From Candidatus Neomarinimicrobiota bacterium (lineage in GTDB: Bacteria > Fidelibacterota > JAANXI01): a stretch of 64,000 nt of DNA. Below are positions 43,913 to 52,721 of this stretch, one piece after another (position 1 is the first letter of the stretch; each line of letters opens with the position of its first letter). The notes under the pieces were generated by a model. That model was not told the DNA's origin. It ran no database searches and saw only the letters and a program-made list of their open reading frames with translations. The translations under genes were made by a program, and so were the position numbers. The DNA is taken from the NCBI GenBank assembly GCA_021734025.1, contig JAIPJS010000001.1, forward strand, positions 372,001 through 436,000. Direction: 5' to 3'.

Positions 43913-45424
43913 ATGAAGCCTGTTATCCTTACCATCGATGACGACCCAATTGTCCGGAAGCTCGTGAACAAGGCAATGCAATCGCTGAATTGTTCCAGCG
44001 TTGAGGTCCCCAGCGGTATCGAAGGGCTGAATTATCTGGAAAAACATCATCCGCAGCTCATTCTTTTGGATATTATGATGCCGGTACTCAATGGTTTTGA
44101 GGTCCTGAAGAAAATTAAAGCCCACCGGGAATGGCGTTCCATCCCGATCATAATGTTTTCGGCAGTCTCTGAGGAAAAACGGGTGAAAGAAGCTTTGGAA
44201 CTCGGTGCAACGGATTATCTCCTCAAACCATTTCGTCTCAGGACGGTGCAGGAAAAAGTGAAACAAATAGTCGAAAATCCGACCAAGTCACGCCGGGCAA
44301 GGGTCAGGGCGGAAAAATTGACAGGAGCTGCCGGGAACCGGCCAGGTATGGTGATGGTTGTTTCGACAAACGATCAAACCCGCAACCGATTATTTCGACT
44401 GTTCCGAAAACGGGGTATCAGGCTAGTGCATGCTGATGGAGCTATCGAAGGGCTCCGGCTACTTGGTTCAAGTACTCCGGATATGATCATTATTGATAAA
44501 AATCTCAACCTATTTACCGGTCCGGAATTCGAGGAAAAGGTTCGGCAGAACTCGTCCTGGAAAACAATTCCGATGATCGGGATTTCCGAAACCACGAACG
44601 GGTTTAAAAATTCGCTTAGCCTCAACACGGATGACACCGACATCCTCAACAGAATTGAAAAACTCTGGCAGGAAAGATATGAGGCAAACGGGGATGTTGG
44701 AGAATCCGGCGGCGCCAAAGTCACCAATTATCGACTACTCTACATGACCGAGACGGAATCCGCAGAAAAATGGATACGGAACAGGATCGGGGAAGCTTAC
44801 AATACCAAGTTGGTGGACAACAGCACGGATCTCATCGGTGATATTCTTACCTGGAAGCCAGATTTTATCCTGATGAATTATGACGAATTGAAGGACGATG
44901 TGAAAGGTATTCTGAAACGCTGCCATACAGCGCTTAGGGGGTCCTCCATGCCGTTTTACCTGTTTTCCAGAGAGGCAATGGCGGAGCACCAGGTGCAGGG
45001 ATTAAAGAATGCCGGCTTTGAAGAAGTCGTTGTATATGATGATACGAACGTTGACCTGGTTCAACTCCTGGATGAACGGTTTGGCGTCAATATGATTGAG
45101 GAGATCCAGGAAGACACCTATGTCCACCTGAAGCGCCGGCCAATGAAGAACAACCTGGCGGGCCGGGAAATTCTGCACCGGATTGTGAATAAGCGGAAGG
45201 ATGGTTTCCAAAAGTTTATCGTCGATTATAGGAAAGTCGATTCTGTCGAGTTCGAGGAACTGCAGTACCTTGGTCAGGTCACCAATTACCAAACCCGGTT
45301 TGGTGTTCGTATGTGTATTGTGAGTCAGTCGGAAAAAATTACGGAAACGTTTCATTCATTTCAGGAAACCGCCGGGGTGAAAGTTTTTAATACGATGAAG
45401 GAAGCAACAGACTTTCTGAAATAG
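43913..45424 (+). CDS. REC-pseudoREC-pseudoREC-STAS-type protein
   Basis: A 503-residue protein. REC 1 (1-125) is canonical, with Asp10-Asp11, phospho-acceptor Asp53 (LLDIMMPVLNG) and Lys in LLKPF. A second receiver-like domain (about 140-245: VMVVSTNDQTRNRLFRLF, MIIIDKNLNLF) has lost the acidic pair. A third (about 268-395: RLLYMTETESAEKWI, FILMNYDEL) has Asn in place of the phospho-acceptor. The last 95 residues (FIVDYRKVDSVEFEELQYLGQV, GVRMCIVSQSEKI) look like a STAS/anti-anti-sigma fold. It may be a phospho-switchable partner-binding scaffold. Last gene before the flgF promoter. Confidence 0.75.
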   Translation: MKPVILTIDDDPIVRKLVNKAMQSLNCSSVEVPSGIEGLNYLEKHHPQLILLDIMMPVLNGFEVLKKIKAHREWRSIPIIMFSAVSEEKRVKEALELGATDYLLKPFRLRTVQEKVKQIVENPTKSRRARVRAEKLTGAAGNRPGMVMVVSTNDQTRNRLFRLFRKRGIRLVHADGAIEGLRLLGSSTPDMIIIDKNLNLFTGPEFEEKVRQNSSWKTIPMIGISETTNGFKNSLSLNTDDTDILNRIEKLWQERYEANGDVGESGGAKVTNYRLLYMTETESAEKWIRNRIGEAYNTKLVDNSTDLIGDILTWKPDFILMNYDELKDDVKGILKRCHTALRGSSMPFYLFSREAMAEHQVQGLKNAGFEEVVVYDDTNVDLVQLLDERFGVNMIEEIQEDTYVHLKRRPMKNNLAGREILHRIVNKRKDGFQKFIVDYRKVDSVEFEELQYLGQVTNYQTRFGVRMCIVSQSEKITETFHSFQETAGVKVFNTMKEATDFLK

Positions 45425-45571
45425 GAAACGGAAAAATCCTCCTGTCCCATCAGGTACCCATGAAATAATTTCCTCCTTTTTACCTCACTTACTTTTCTCC
45501 TGTGTTTTAGATAATCACTGTAATCCGTTGATATGTAGGGAATACCAAGGTTCCGTAATTTCTGAATGCTC

Positions 45572-45588
45572 TTGGCATTGTCTTTGAA
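45572..45588 (+). promoter_or_regulatory. Sigma-54 promoter before flgF
   Basis: TTGGCATTGTCTTTGAA has GG (45574-45575) and GA (in place of GC, 45586-45587) ten bases apart. The TTGGCAT half is perfect. Predicted start near 45598; the flgF ATG is at 45648. Upstream, 45512-45522 (TAATCACTGTA) resembles 19540-19550 before the flgD promoter. Confidence 0.7.
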
Positions 45589-45647
45589 TAGTAATTCAGT
45601 GACACGTCAGAAACATCCGATGCCGACCGGGCAGGAAGGGAACACCT

Positions 45648-46382
45648 ATGAAGCAAGTCTTGGCTGCAACATCAAATATGCTCGCCAGGATTCGGGAACT
45701 GGAAATTACCGCAAACAATATTTCCAACGTCAATACGCCAGGATATAAGCGGGATCAATATTTTGCCAATATCCTGGAGGATGCGCAACAGGCAACCGGC
45801 GCCAATCAAACCGCAACCGATAAAGCCGGATTAAAGATGGTTGAGCGCAATATCGTCGACTTGTCCCAGGGATCCCTTCATAAAACCGGAAACCCGCTTG
45901 ATTTGGGTATCAATGGGAAAGGCTTTTTTGTGATCCAGGATGAGGACGCCGGAGATCTGTATACGCGGAATGGCAGCTTTCAGGTGAATGATGAAGGATA
46001 TCTCACAACAAGTTCCGGGAAGCGAGTGCTAGGCGATGGGGGCGAAATATACCTGGAAAACGGCGAGGTTCGGATTTCAAAAGAGGGAAATATTTCCGTC
46101 AACGGGGATCTGATTGACAAGCTTCGACTGGTGTTGCCGGAGGAGGGAACAGACATCATCAAATTAGGAAACAGTGAATACCAATTCGAAGCTCAGCCGG
46201 TGAATTCCGAAGAGGACCACGGGGTACTCGTTCAGGGATTCCTGGAGCAAAGCAACGTCAATCCTATCTCAGCCATAGTAAAATTGGTTGCATTGCAACG
46301 GGATTTTGACTCGAATCAGAAGATGGTTCAGTCGTTTGATGATATTAATAAAGTGTCCGCCAACGATGTGGGCCGAATTTAA
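45648..46382 (+). CDS. flgF: Flagellar basal-body rod protein FlgF
   Basis: Distal/proximal rod protein, 244 residues. The N-terminal signature TANNISNVNTPGYKRDQYFA, the middle LGINGKGFFVIQDED...YTRNGSFQVNDEGYL, and the C-terminus VKLVALQRDFDSNQKMVQSFDDINK fit the flgF/flgG family; it is the shorter of the pair and comes first, so it is called FlgF. A good ribosome site lies before the ATG. Confidence 0.9.
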   Translation: MKQVLAATSNMLARIRELEITANNISNVNTPGYKRDQYFANILEDAQQATGANQTATDKAGLKMVERNIVDLSQGSLHKTGNPLDLGINGKGFFVIQDEDAGDLYTRNGSFQVNDEGYLTTSSGKRVLGDGGEIYLENGEVRISKEGNISVNGDLIDKLRLVLPEEGTDIIKLGNSEYQFEAQPVNSEEDHGVLVQGFLEQSNVNPISAIVKLVALQRDFDSNQKMVQSFDDINKVSANDVGRI

Positions 46383-46404
46383 CAGCCGCAGGGAGTAATT
46401 ACGC

Positions 46405-47193
46405 ATGATACGAGCACTGAAAACCGCATCCACAGGGATGTCTGCTCAAAAAAACTATATCGATGTTATAGCCAACAACCTGGCGAATGTGAACACAACG
46501 GGATACAAACGATCGTCCATTGAATTCCAGGATCTGTTGTACGAGACCTTGCGGACGACGGGTGTTGCCGATGATCTCCAGCGGTACACGCCAACACAGC
46601 TTCAGGTTGGGTATGGTACCAGACCAATTGCCACGCAAAAGAGTTTCGCCCAGGGAGAAATGCGGCAGACCGACAATCCGCTGGACGTGGCCATTCAGGG
46701 GCGGGGATTTATCCAGGTGTCGTTGCCGGACGGGAGTAACGGATACACGCGGGACGGAAGTCTCAAACTGTCGAGTGACGGGACGCTGGTGACCTCGGAG
46801 GGCTATAAAGTAGAGCCAAATATTGTGATTCCCAGGGAAGCCACCAACGTTAGTATCGGCAAAACCGGGACCGTGAGCGTACTGGTACCCGGCGATCCGG
46901 AACCTATCGGGCTTGGACAAATCAATCTGGCAACCTTTATGAATCCCGCCGGGCTGGAGAATATGGGTGGAAACATGTATAAGGAGACTGCCGCGACAGG
47001 ACAGCCGGAAATTTTACCACCCGGGGAAAATAATACCGGTGTGCTGCTCCAGGGATATCTGGAGGCAGCCAATGTGGATGTGGTCAATGAAATGGTTGAG
47101 ATGATTATGGCCCAGCGGGCCTATGAAATTAATTCCAAGGTTATTACAACAGCTGAGCAGATGCTGGCAACCATTAACAACCTGAAGAGATAG
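46405..47193 (+). CDS. flgG: Flagellar distal rod protein FlgG
   Basis: Distal rod subunit, 262 residues, the expected length. Motifs: MIRALKTASTGMSAQKNYID, NNLANVNTTGYKRSSIEFQDLLYE, the LDVAIQGRGFIQV strand, and the C-terminus VDVVNEMVEMIMAQRAYEINSKVI. It lies 22 bases after flgF. Confidence 0.97.
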   Translation: MIRALKTASTGMSAQKNYIDVIANNLANVNTTGYKRSSIEFQDLLYETLRTTGVADDLQRYTPTQLQVGYGTRPIATQKSFAQGEMRQTDNPLDVAIQGRGFIQVSLPDGSNGYTRDGSLKLSSDGTLVTSEGYKVEPNIVIPREATNVSIGKTGTVSVLVPGDPEPIGLGQINLATFMNPAGLENMGGNMYKETAATGQPEILPPGENNTGVLLQGYLEAANVDVVNEMVEMIMAQRAYEINSKVITTAEQMLATINNLKR

Positions 47194-47205
47194 TCCATAC
47201 GGGAT

Positions 47206-48195
47206 ATGCGAAGACCGATAATTAGATTTTGGGGTACAGTTCTCCTGCTGGTGACAATATTCTGCGGTATTGTGCGTGCCCAGGGTATTGTCATCAGCCC
47301 CAAAACGTCAGGCAAGGTTACTGTGAAATCATCAACTGTTTTGCTTGGTGAAGTATTTTCTGTATCCCCAGTGAGTTCTCCACTTGCTGACCAGGTGAAA
47401 AAGATCACCCTTATTGAATTGCGAAATCCCGGTAACGACCAACAAATATATGAGTACCAGGTGATTAAGCAGCTCAAAACCCATAGCCTGGAAAACCATG
47501 TCAAAATAGATGCCAATTTTCCTATTACCATAGAATCTGATGCCCGGGCCCTTTCCGGCGCCGACATGAAACCATTCATTGACAGGTATCTCCAGTCGAG
47601 AAAAGATCCAGGTCAGGAACGCAGCGTTAGGTGGGCGTACATCCGGGAGCCGCAAATCACTGTATTCCCGGAAGGTGACTTCACGGTCCATTTCACCCGT
47701 CAGGGGCCGATACGCCCAGGGCGTTTTGCACTGTCAGGCTCGGTTATCAATGGTGGATATCAAAAAGCCTTTTCACTCCTCCTGGACATTAAAATCACCC
47801 AACACGTTTTTATTGCAGCCAGCGATATCCCGCGTGGCGAGATGATTACAGATACAAATACCCTGCGGGAGCCACGATCCCTGGGACTACGTGAATCGCA
47901 ATACGCGATTACATCAATTGAGCCCGAAATCGGTCTCCAGGCGCGAAGGAATATCCGAAAGGGTGACGTGGTGGTTTCAACCATGGTACGGAAGCGACAG
48001 GTGATTTCCTCCGGACAGACGGTACAGGTAGTACTTCGACACGGCAACATTACGGTACAAAGTTACGGACGGGCGGTGGATTCAGGTGCACTGACTGAAC
48101 AAATCAGAGTAAAAGAGCGCCAGAGCGGGAAAATCGTCACCGGCACTGTGATTAATCCTTCAACAATCCAAATCCAAACCATGCAAAACCTATGA
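47206..48195 (+). CDS. flgA: P-ring assembly chaperone FlgA
   Basis: Periplasmic chaperone for P-ring formation, 329 residues. It has an N-terminal signal peptide (about 1-26, GTVLLLVTIFCGIVRAQG), a long N-terminal region and the C-terminal SAF-type domain (VFIAASDIPRGEMITDTNTL, GLQARRNIRKGDVVVSTMV, VVLRHGNITVQSYGRAVDSG). It overlaps flgH by four bases. Confidence 0.9.
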   Translation: MRRPIIRFWGTVLLLVTIFCGIVRAQGIVISPKTSGKVTVKSSTVLLGEVFSVSPVSSPLADQVKKITLIELRNPGNDQQIYEYQVIKQLKTHSLENHVKIDANFPITIESDARALSGADMKPFIDRYLQSRKDPGQERSVRWAYIREPQITVFPEGDFTVHFTRQGPIRPGRFALSGSVINGGYQKAFSLLLDIKITQHVFIAASDIPRGEMITDTNTLREPRSLGLRESQYAITSIEPEIGLQARRNIRKGDVVVSTMVRKRQVISSGQTVQVVLRHGNITVQSYGRAVDSGALTEQIRVKERQSGKIVTGTVINPSTIQIQTMQNL

Positions 48196-48758
48196 TCAGG
48201 AAAATTTTTCCAATCGCAGTAATGCTATTGACGGGTGTCGGACTATTGGGACAGTCCCTCAACTCGCTTTATACTGACCATAAAGCGCGCCAGCCCGGCG
48301 ATCTGATCACTGTGCTTATTATGGAATTTGCTGAGGGAGAAAACCAGGCACAGACAGAGACCGAATCCGAAGATGAAGCGGCGGTCTCCCTGTCACAAGG
48401 CACAGGATTTCTCGGCTTCATCCCGGAAGCCGGGGCGGGTGGCAGTATATCAAATTCCTATTCAGGATCCGGATCGAATTCGCGGACTGGGTCACTTTCC
48501 GGGAAAATAACGGTGCGTATCGATTCTATCATGCCAGGTGGGACTTATTGGATCAGTGGTCAGCGTATTATTGACGTCAATAAAGAGAAGCAAATAATGC
48601 AGCTTCGGGAGATGGTTCGCCCACGGGATATCCAGCCGGATAATACGGTCTATTCGTATCTGGTCGCCGATGCGGAGATCACGTATGAAGGCCGTGGTGT
48701 TGTGGCAGCAGGCCATAAACCCGGTATAATTCGAAGAATACTTAACTGGTTATTTTAA
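48192..48758 (+). CDS. flgH: L-ring protein FlgH, without a lipobox cysteine
   Basis: Outer-membrane ring protein, 188 residues. Family motifs: SLYTDHKARQPGDLITVLIME, SGKITVRIDSIMPGG, and WISGQRIIDVNKEKQIMQL, RPRDIQPDNTVYSYLVADAEI. An N-terminal hydrophobic signal is present (PIAVMLLTGVGLLGQ), but there is no Cys for lipid attachment after it, unlike most FlgH. The protein is also short. It lies in the usual flgA-flgH-flgI order. Confidence 0.93.
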   Translation: MIRKIFPIAVMLLTGVGLLGQSLNSLYTDHKARQPGDLITVLIMEFAEGENQAQTETESEDEAAVSLSQGTGFLGFIPEAGAGGSISNSYSGSGSNSRTGSLSGKITVRIDSIMPGGTYWISGQRIIDVNKEKQIMQLREMVRPRDIQPDNTVYSYLVADAEITYEGRGVVAAGHKPGIIRRILNWLF

Positions 48759-48760
48759 AG

Positions 48761-49885
48761 ATGATTAAGCGATTCATCTCAATAATTGCTTTAATGGTTT
48801 TCTCGGTTCAGATTATTGCGGCACCTTCACGTATTAAAGATGTCGCAAAGGTCGTAGGATTATCCGATTTGCAGGTCATTGGGTATGGTCTGGTTATTGG
48901 TCTTGACGGAACCGGGGATCGAAATCTGCAGACTGCCCGGATTGCAACCCAATCCCTTACCAATATGCTGGAACGATTTGGCCTGACTGTCTCTCCCGAG
49001 CAGCTGCGCTTGAGAAATGTGGCGGCAGTGATGGTCACAGCCAATGTACCACCATTTATTCAGCAGGGAACGCAAATCGATGCAACGGTATCGAGTATAG
49101 GTGATGCAACAAGTCTTGAGGGCGGAACACTGCTTATCACACCGCTCACTGCGCCGAACGGGAATGTCTACTCACAGGCACAGGGTCCTGTGACAGTTGG
49201 AGGTTTTTCCGTTGGATCAGGTATGGGGGATCGTGTGAAGAAAAATCATACGCTTGTGGGGCGCGTTGTCCGCGGTGCAACCATGCTGCGGGGACGCCGT
49301 GTAAATTATGTGAATAATAATTCCGTCTCATTGGCGATTAATGATCCCGATTTTTCCACGGCCTTGAACATTTCCGATAGGATTAATGCCTATTTCGAAG
49401 AAGCCGTCGCCGAACCTGTGGATCAAGCCACGATCCAGGTACAATTCCCTGAGGCCGGTGGTGATATCAACCCGGTTTCGTTTGTCGCAGTGTTGGAAAC
49501 ACTGGAAGTGGATGTGGATGCACCAGCCAGAGTCGTGATCAACGAACGAACCGGAACCATCGTTGTTGGGACCAATGTACGGTTGAGTGCTGCGGCAATT
49601 TCTCACGGGTCCATTACTATAGAAATACAGCAACGACCTCTCATTTCCCAGCCGGCACCGTTTAGTCCCCAGGGCCAAACAGCTGTGGTGCCCGATGCGC
49701 AAATCCAGGTCAATGAGGAGGGAGATGAGGACGAACCGGCGGTAAAGGTACTGGAACAGAGTGCCACAGTCGGGGAAGTGGCCACAGCTTTGAATGCGCT
49801 CGGTGTGAAGCCGCGGGATCTGATCGGCATTTTTCAGGCCTTAAAAACTGCAGGCTCACTCCAGGCAGAATTAGTAATCATGTAA
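48761..49885 (+). CDS. flgI: Flagellar P-ring protein FlgI
   Basis: Periplasmic ring subunit, 374 residues, with a signal peptide (about 1-20, SIIALMVFSVQIIAA). Diagnostic motifs are RIKDVAKVVGLSDLQVIGYGLVIGLDGTGD, NVAAVMVTANVPPFIQQGTQID, and the C-terminus VATALNALGVKPRDLIGIFQALKTAGSL. It starts three bases after the flgH stop codon. Confidence 0.97.
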   Translation: MIKRFISIIALMVFSVQIIAAPSRIKDVAKVVGLSDLQVIGYGLVIGLDGTGDRNLQTARIATQSLTNMLERFGLTVSPEQLRLRNVAAVMVTANVPPFIQQGTQIDATVSSIGDATSLEGGTLLITPLTAPNGNVYSQAQGPVTVGGFSVGSGMGDRVKKNHTLVGRVVRGATMLRGRRVNYVNNNSVSLAINDPDFSTALNISDRINAYFEEAVAEPVDQATIQVQFPEAGGDINPVSFVAVLETLEVDVDAPARVVINERTGTIVVGTNVRLSAAAISHGSITIEIQQRPLISQPAPFSPQGQTAVVPDAQIQVNEEGDEDEPAVKVLEQSATVGEVATALNALGVKPRDLIGIFQALKTAGSLQAELVIM

Positions 49886-49889
49886 CGGG

Positions 49890-50333
49890 ATGAATATGGA
49901 TAATTCACTTTTAATACAGGGGCAGCAACCAGCGCCCAATCGATACGACCATGTACGCCGGGAACTGGAGATGAAGGGCACCAGGGGATTCGGTGAAATG
50001 CTGGAAGGCGTTTTACTCCAGCAAATGCTCCAGCAGATGAATAAATCCATGCTGTCTGACGGACTCTTCGGAAGCAGTGAGCAGGGGAAAGTCTGGCAGG
50101 GACTGTTCACGGAAAAACTGGCGTCTCAGATTTCCGGGTCCGGCGGTATCGGCCTGGCAGAAATCATTGAAAATAATATGCGGTTGGGCAGCGCCGCCCA
50201 GGCTGGTCCGGAAAACGGCGACATCCGGGAAAAGTCGATCCAACAGAAGGAGAAATATTTCCCATTGAAGCAGAATACAATCGAAGTCTTGAAGCAGCGC
50301 TCTATATCAACGGAGAAGGGTACAAAATTATGA
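49890..50333 (+). CDS. flgJ: FlgJ-type rod-binding protein (no muramidase domain)
   Basis: A 147-residue protein with the rod-binding domain (GFGEMLEGVLLQQMLQQMNKSML, GLFGSSEQGKVWQGLFTEKLASQISGSGGIGLAEII). The C-terminal peptidoglycan hydrolase part of enteric FlgJ is missing, so a separate enzyme must open the wall. It overlaps flgN by four bases. Confidence 0.88.
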   Translation: MNMDNSLLIQGQQPAPNRYDHVRRELEMKGTRGFGEMLEGVLLQQMLQQMNKSMLSDGLFGSSEQGKVWQGLFTEKLASQISGSGGIGLAEIIENNMRLGSAAQAGPENGDIREKSIQQKEKYFPLKQNTIEVLKQRSISTEKGTKL

Positions 50334-50848
50334 AACAGCTGACGAATCGCCTTGTCAACATCCTGAATGTTGAACTGAAAGCGTACGATAAATTGCTCGA
50401 AATTTTACATGAAGAGCAGGATGCCCTGGTCAACTGGTATGTGGGGGAGCTCCAGGCTATCGTTGAACGCAAGGATCGGCAGCTGGAACAGGTGACCCGA
50501 CTTGAGAAAAAGCGAATGGACTTTCTCTCATCGATTCAGGAGGATTTGAATTCGCTGGGACTCCCAGCCGGGAATGGTGAAGATTCCATTAAACTTTCCG
50601 ATATAATCACCATGATGGGCAAGCCAGAGGGAGAAAACCTCAGGAATCTGCAGAAAAGTTTAGCCGTCGTAGTGAAGGATGTAACCACCACGAATTATAA
50701 AAACCAGGTACTGCTCAAACGATCTCTGGAAATCGTGAATGCGAATCTGAATATCTATGCCCAATCGGATAAGCTCGCTAATACCTATAACGCGGCAGGC
50801 GACGTGAACAGCAACGTTGAAAAACATCTGATCGATGGCGCCATTTAG
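50330..50848 (+). CDS. flgN: FlgN family export chaperone
   Basis: Cytoplasmic chaperone for the hook-associated proteins FlgK and FlgL, 172 residues, all helical. Family-like features: LNVELKAYDKLLEILHEEQDALVNW, IVERKDRQLEQVTRLEKKR and the C-terminal LLKRSLEIVNANLNIYAQ. It sits directly before flgK. Confidence 0.85.
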   Translation: MKQLTNRLVNILNVELKAYDKLLEILHEEQDALVNWYVGELQAIVERKDRQLEQVTRLEKKRMDFLSSIQEDLNSLGLPAGNGEDSIKLSDIITMMGKPEGENLRNLQKSLAVVVKDVTTTNYKNQVLLKRSLEIVNANLNIYAQSDKLANTYNAAGDVNSNVEKHLIDGAI

Positions 50849-50857
50849 GGCTCTTCT

Positions 50858-52267
50858 ATGAGCGGAATAACCGGACTACTAAACATAGCAAAATCGGCAA
50901 TCCTGGCTCAGCAGGCCGGGATGAATGTGGTCAGTCATAATATTGCCAATGCCAATACCGAGGGATATTCCAGGCAGGAAATCAGCTTTTCCGGCCGACC
51001 GGGGCTGCAAAATATTGAAAATATAATCGGACAGGGAGTTGATGCCGGCAGGGTCCGTCAGCGACAAGCGGAATTTGCTGATCGAAGGATCCGGTCAGAG
51101 ATGGGACTGCTGGGTCACTCAGAAACCAGCCGCCGGATTTTAGAACAGATCGAAACGCTGTTTGCCGGGGTCGGTGAATCCGACCTGAACGCCGTTATGA
51201 ATAAATTTTTCAACTCCTGGGAAGATTTGAGCAGTAATCCGGAGAGTATGGAATTCAGGGCACAGGTGATTCAGAAGGCCAGAACGCTGGTGGATAAATT
51301 TCATTCAATGGCAAGCGGAATGAATGAGGTGCGGAAAAATATCAATTTCGAAATTGGCAGCTCCGTGAAAGATGTGAACAGAATCCTGAGCCAGATCTAC
51401 GATCTGAATGAAACAATTGAGTATGCGGAGTCCAACGGAAATACAGCCAATGATTTACGGGACTCCCGAAATCTCCTGCTGAAAGAACTCTCCAAAAAGA
51501 TGGATGTGGACGTACAGGAGACCAGTGCCGGGGCAGTCCAGGTATCATATGATGGGATAATATTGCTGGACAGGCGAAGCCTGACGGAACTCGACGCGAC
51601 CACTGTATCGGACGGAACACAAAGTTCTACGAAAATTATAGCAAGCGGTCACGAACTTACGGTCACCGGCGGGGAAATTGGCGGCCTGCTTCAGGTGCGG
51701 GATTCATATTTGACCGGATATACGAATACGATTGATGATATCGCATCCAGCCTGGTGGATAACGTAAACAGCCATCATTCGCTGGGATTCGATTTGAACG
51801 GCGATACGGATATCAATTTTTTCAACCCGAATGTCACGAACGCCGACAGTATCGAAATAAACCTGGATATCCTGAATGATGCCTCAAAAATCGCGACGGC
51901 TGAGGGGGCTCATGACTGGGTCAACAATGTGCATACATCTAATGGGCCCGGTGATAATACAATTGCCCGCCGGATTGCCAATCTGCGGGACATCAAGGTG
52001 TTGCAGGATCGGAGCACGACTTTCAGTGATTATTACAATTCCCTCTATGCCGACGTCGGATTTGATACGGTGGATTCTCAGCAAAATGAGGAAAACCATC
52101 AACTGCTGGTCGATCAATTGGAGAATTATCGCGATTCAACCGTTGGCGTTTCCGTCGACGAAGAGATGGCGGATATGATGAAATTTCAGCATAGTTACAC
52201 GGCAGCCGCCCGGCTGGTATCCGTGGCCAATGAAATGATGACCACACTCATAAACCTGGTAGGATAG
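50858..52267 (+). CDS. flgK: Hook-associated protein FlgK (HAP1)
   Basis: Hook-filament junction protein, 469 residues. N-terminus: LLNIAKSAILAQQAGMNVVSHNIANANTEGYSRQ. Middle: LNAVMNKFFNSWEDLSSNPES. C-terminus: VSVDEEMADMMKFQHSYTAAARLVSVANEMMTTLINLVG, all diagnostic. Ribosome site is weak before ATG 50858. Confidence 0.96.
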   Translation: MSGITGLLNIAKSAILAQQAGMNVVSHNIANANTEGYSRQEISFSGRPGLQNIENIIGQGVDAGRVRQRQAEFADRRIRSEMGLLGHSETSRRILEQIETLFAGVGESDLNAVMNKFFNSWEDLSSNPESMEFRAQVIQKARTLVDKFHSMASGMNEVRKNINFEIGSSVKDVNRILSQIYDLNETIEYAESNGNTANDLRDSRNLLLKELSKKMDVDVQETSAGAVQVSYDGIILLDRRSLTELDATTVSDGTQSSTKIIASGHELTVTGGEIGGLLQVRDSYLTGYTNTIDDIASSLVDNVNSHHSLGFDLNGDTDINFFNPNVTNADSIEINLDILNDASKIATAEGAHDWVNNVHTSNGPGDNTIARRIANLRDIKVLQDRSTTFSDYYNSLYADVGFDTVDSQQNEENHQLLVDQLENYRDSTVGVSVDEEMADMMKFQHSYTAAARLVSVANEMMTTLINLVG

Positions 52268-52274
52268 AAGAACA

Positions 52275-52721
52275 ATGAAACGGACAATCAAGAGCCCGAT
52301 AGGAGAAATCGAATACGAAACGGAGAACCGGATTACCCTCCCACGGGGCATACCAGGCTTTGAAGATGTCCGGCATGCCGTCTGGGTCTCCGATCCGGAA
52401 TTTGATCCCATCAAATGGTTTATACTCGAAGAAAATGTGGGAGAAGCGCTCCCGCTGCTGGATCCATTTCTGGTTGTTGACCGCTATGAGATGTCCATTC
52501 CGGATGACGCCTTTGAAACCCTGGAATCGGACACCTCTGAAGATCTTGCGTTAATGTGTGTTGCACATCCCAGAGAAAATGCTGCCCCAACCATAAACCT
52601 GCGAAGCCCGATTATAATTAATCCGAATAAGCGCCTGGCACTCCAGGTAATTCTACCGGATGAATCCCTGCCAATTCGGTACGACTGGTCGAAAAACGGG
52701 ACGGAGGTAAAAACGGGCTGA
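52275..52721 (+). CDS. fliW: Flagellar assembly factor FliW
   Basis: A 148-residue protein that binds flagellin and, when free, CsrA, so that flagellin translation follows export. Family signatures: NRITLPRGIPGFEDV, FDPIKWFILE, DLALMCVAHPRENAAPTINLRSPIIINPNKRLALQVIL. Its stop overlaps the csrA start (TGATG). Both lie between flgK and flgL. Confidence 0.95.
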   Translation: MKRTIKSPIGEIEYETENRITLPRGIPGFEDVRHAVWVSDPEFDPIKWFILEENVGEALPLLDPFLVVDRYEMSIPDDAFETLESDTSEDLALMCVAHPRENAAPTINLRSPIIINPNKRLALQVILPDESLPIRYDWSKNGTEVKTG

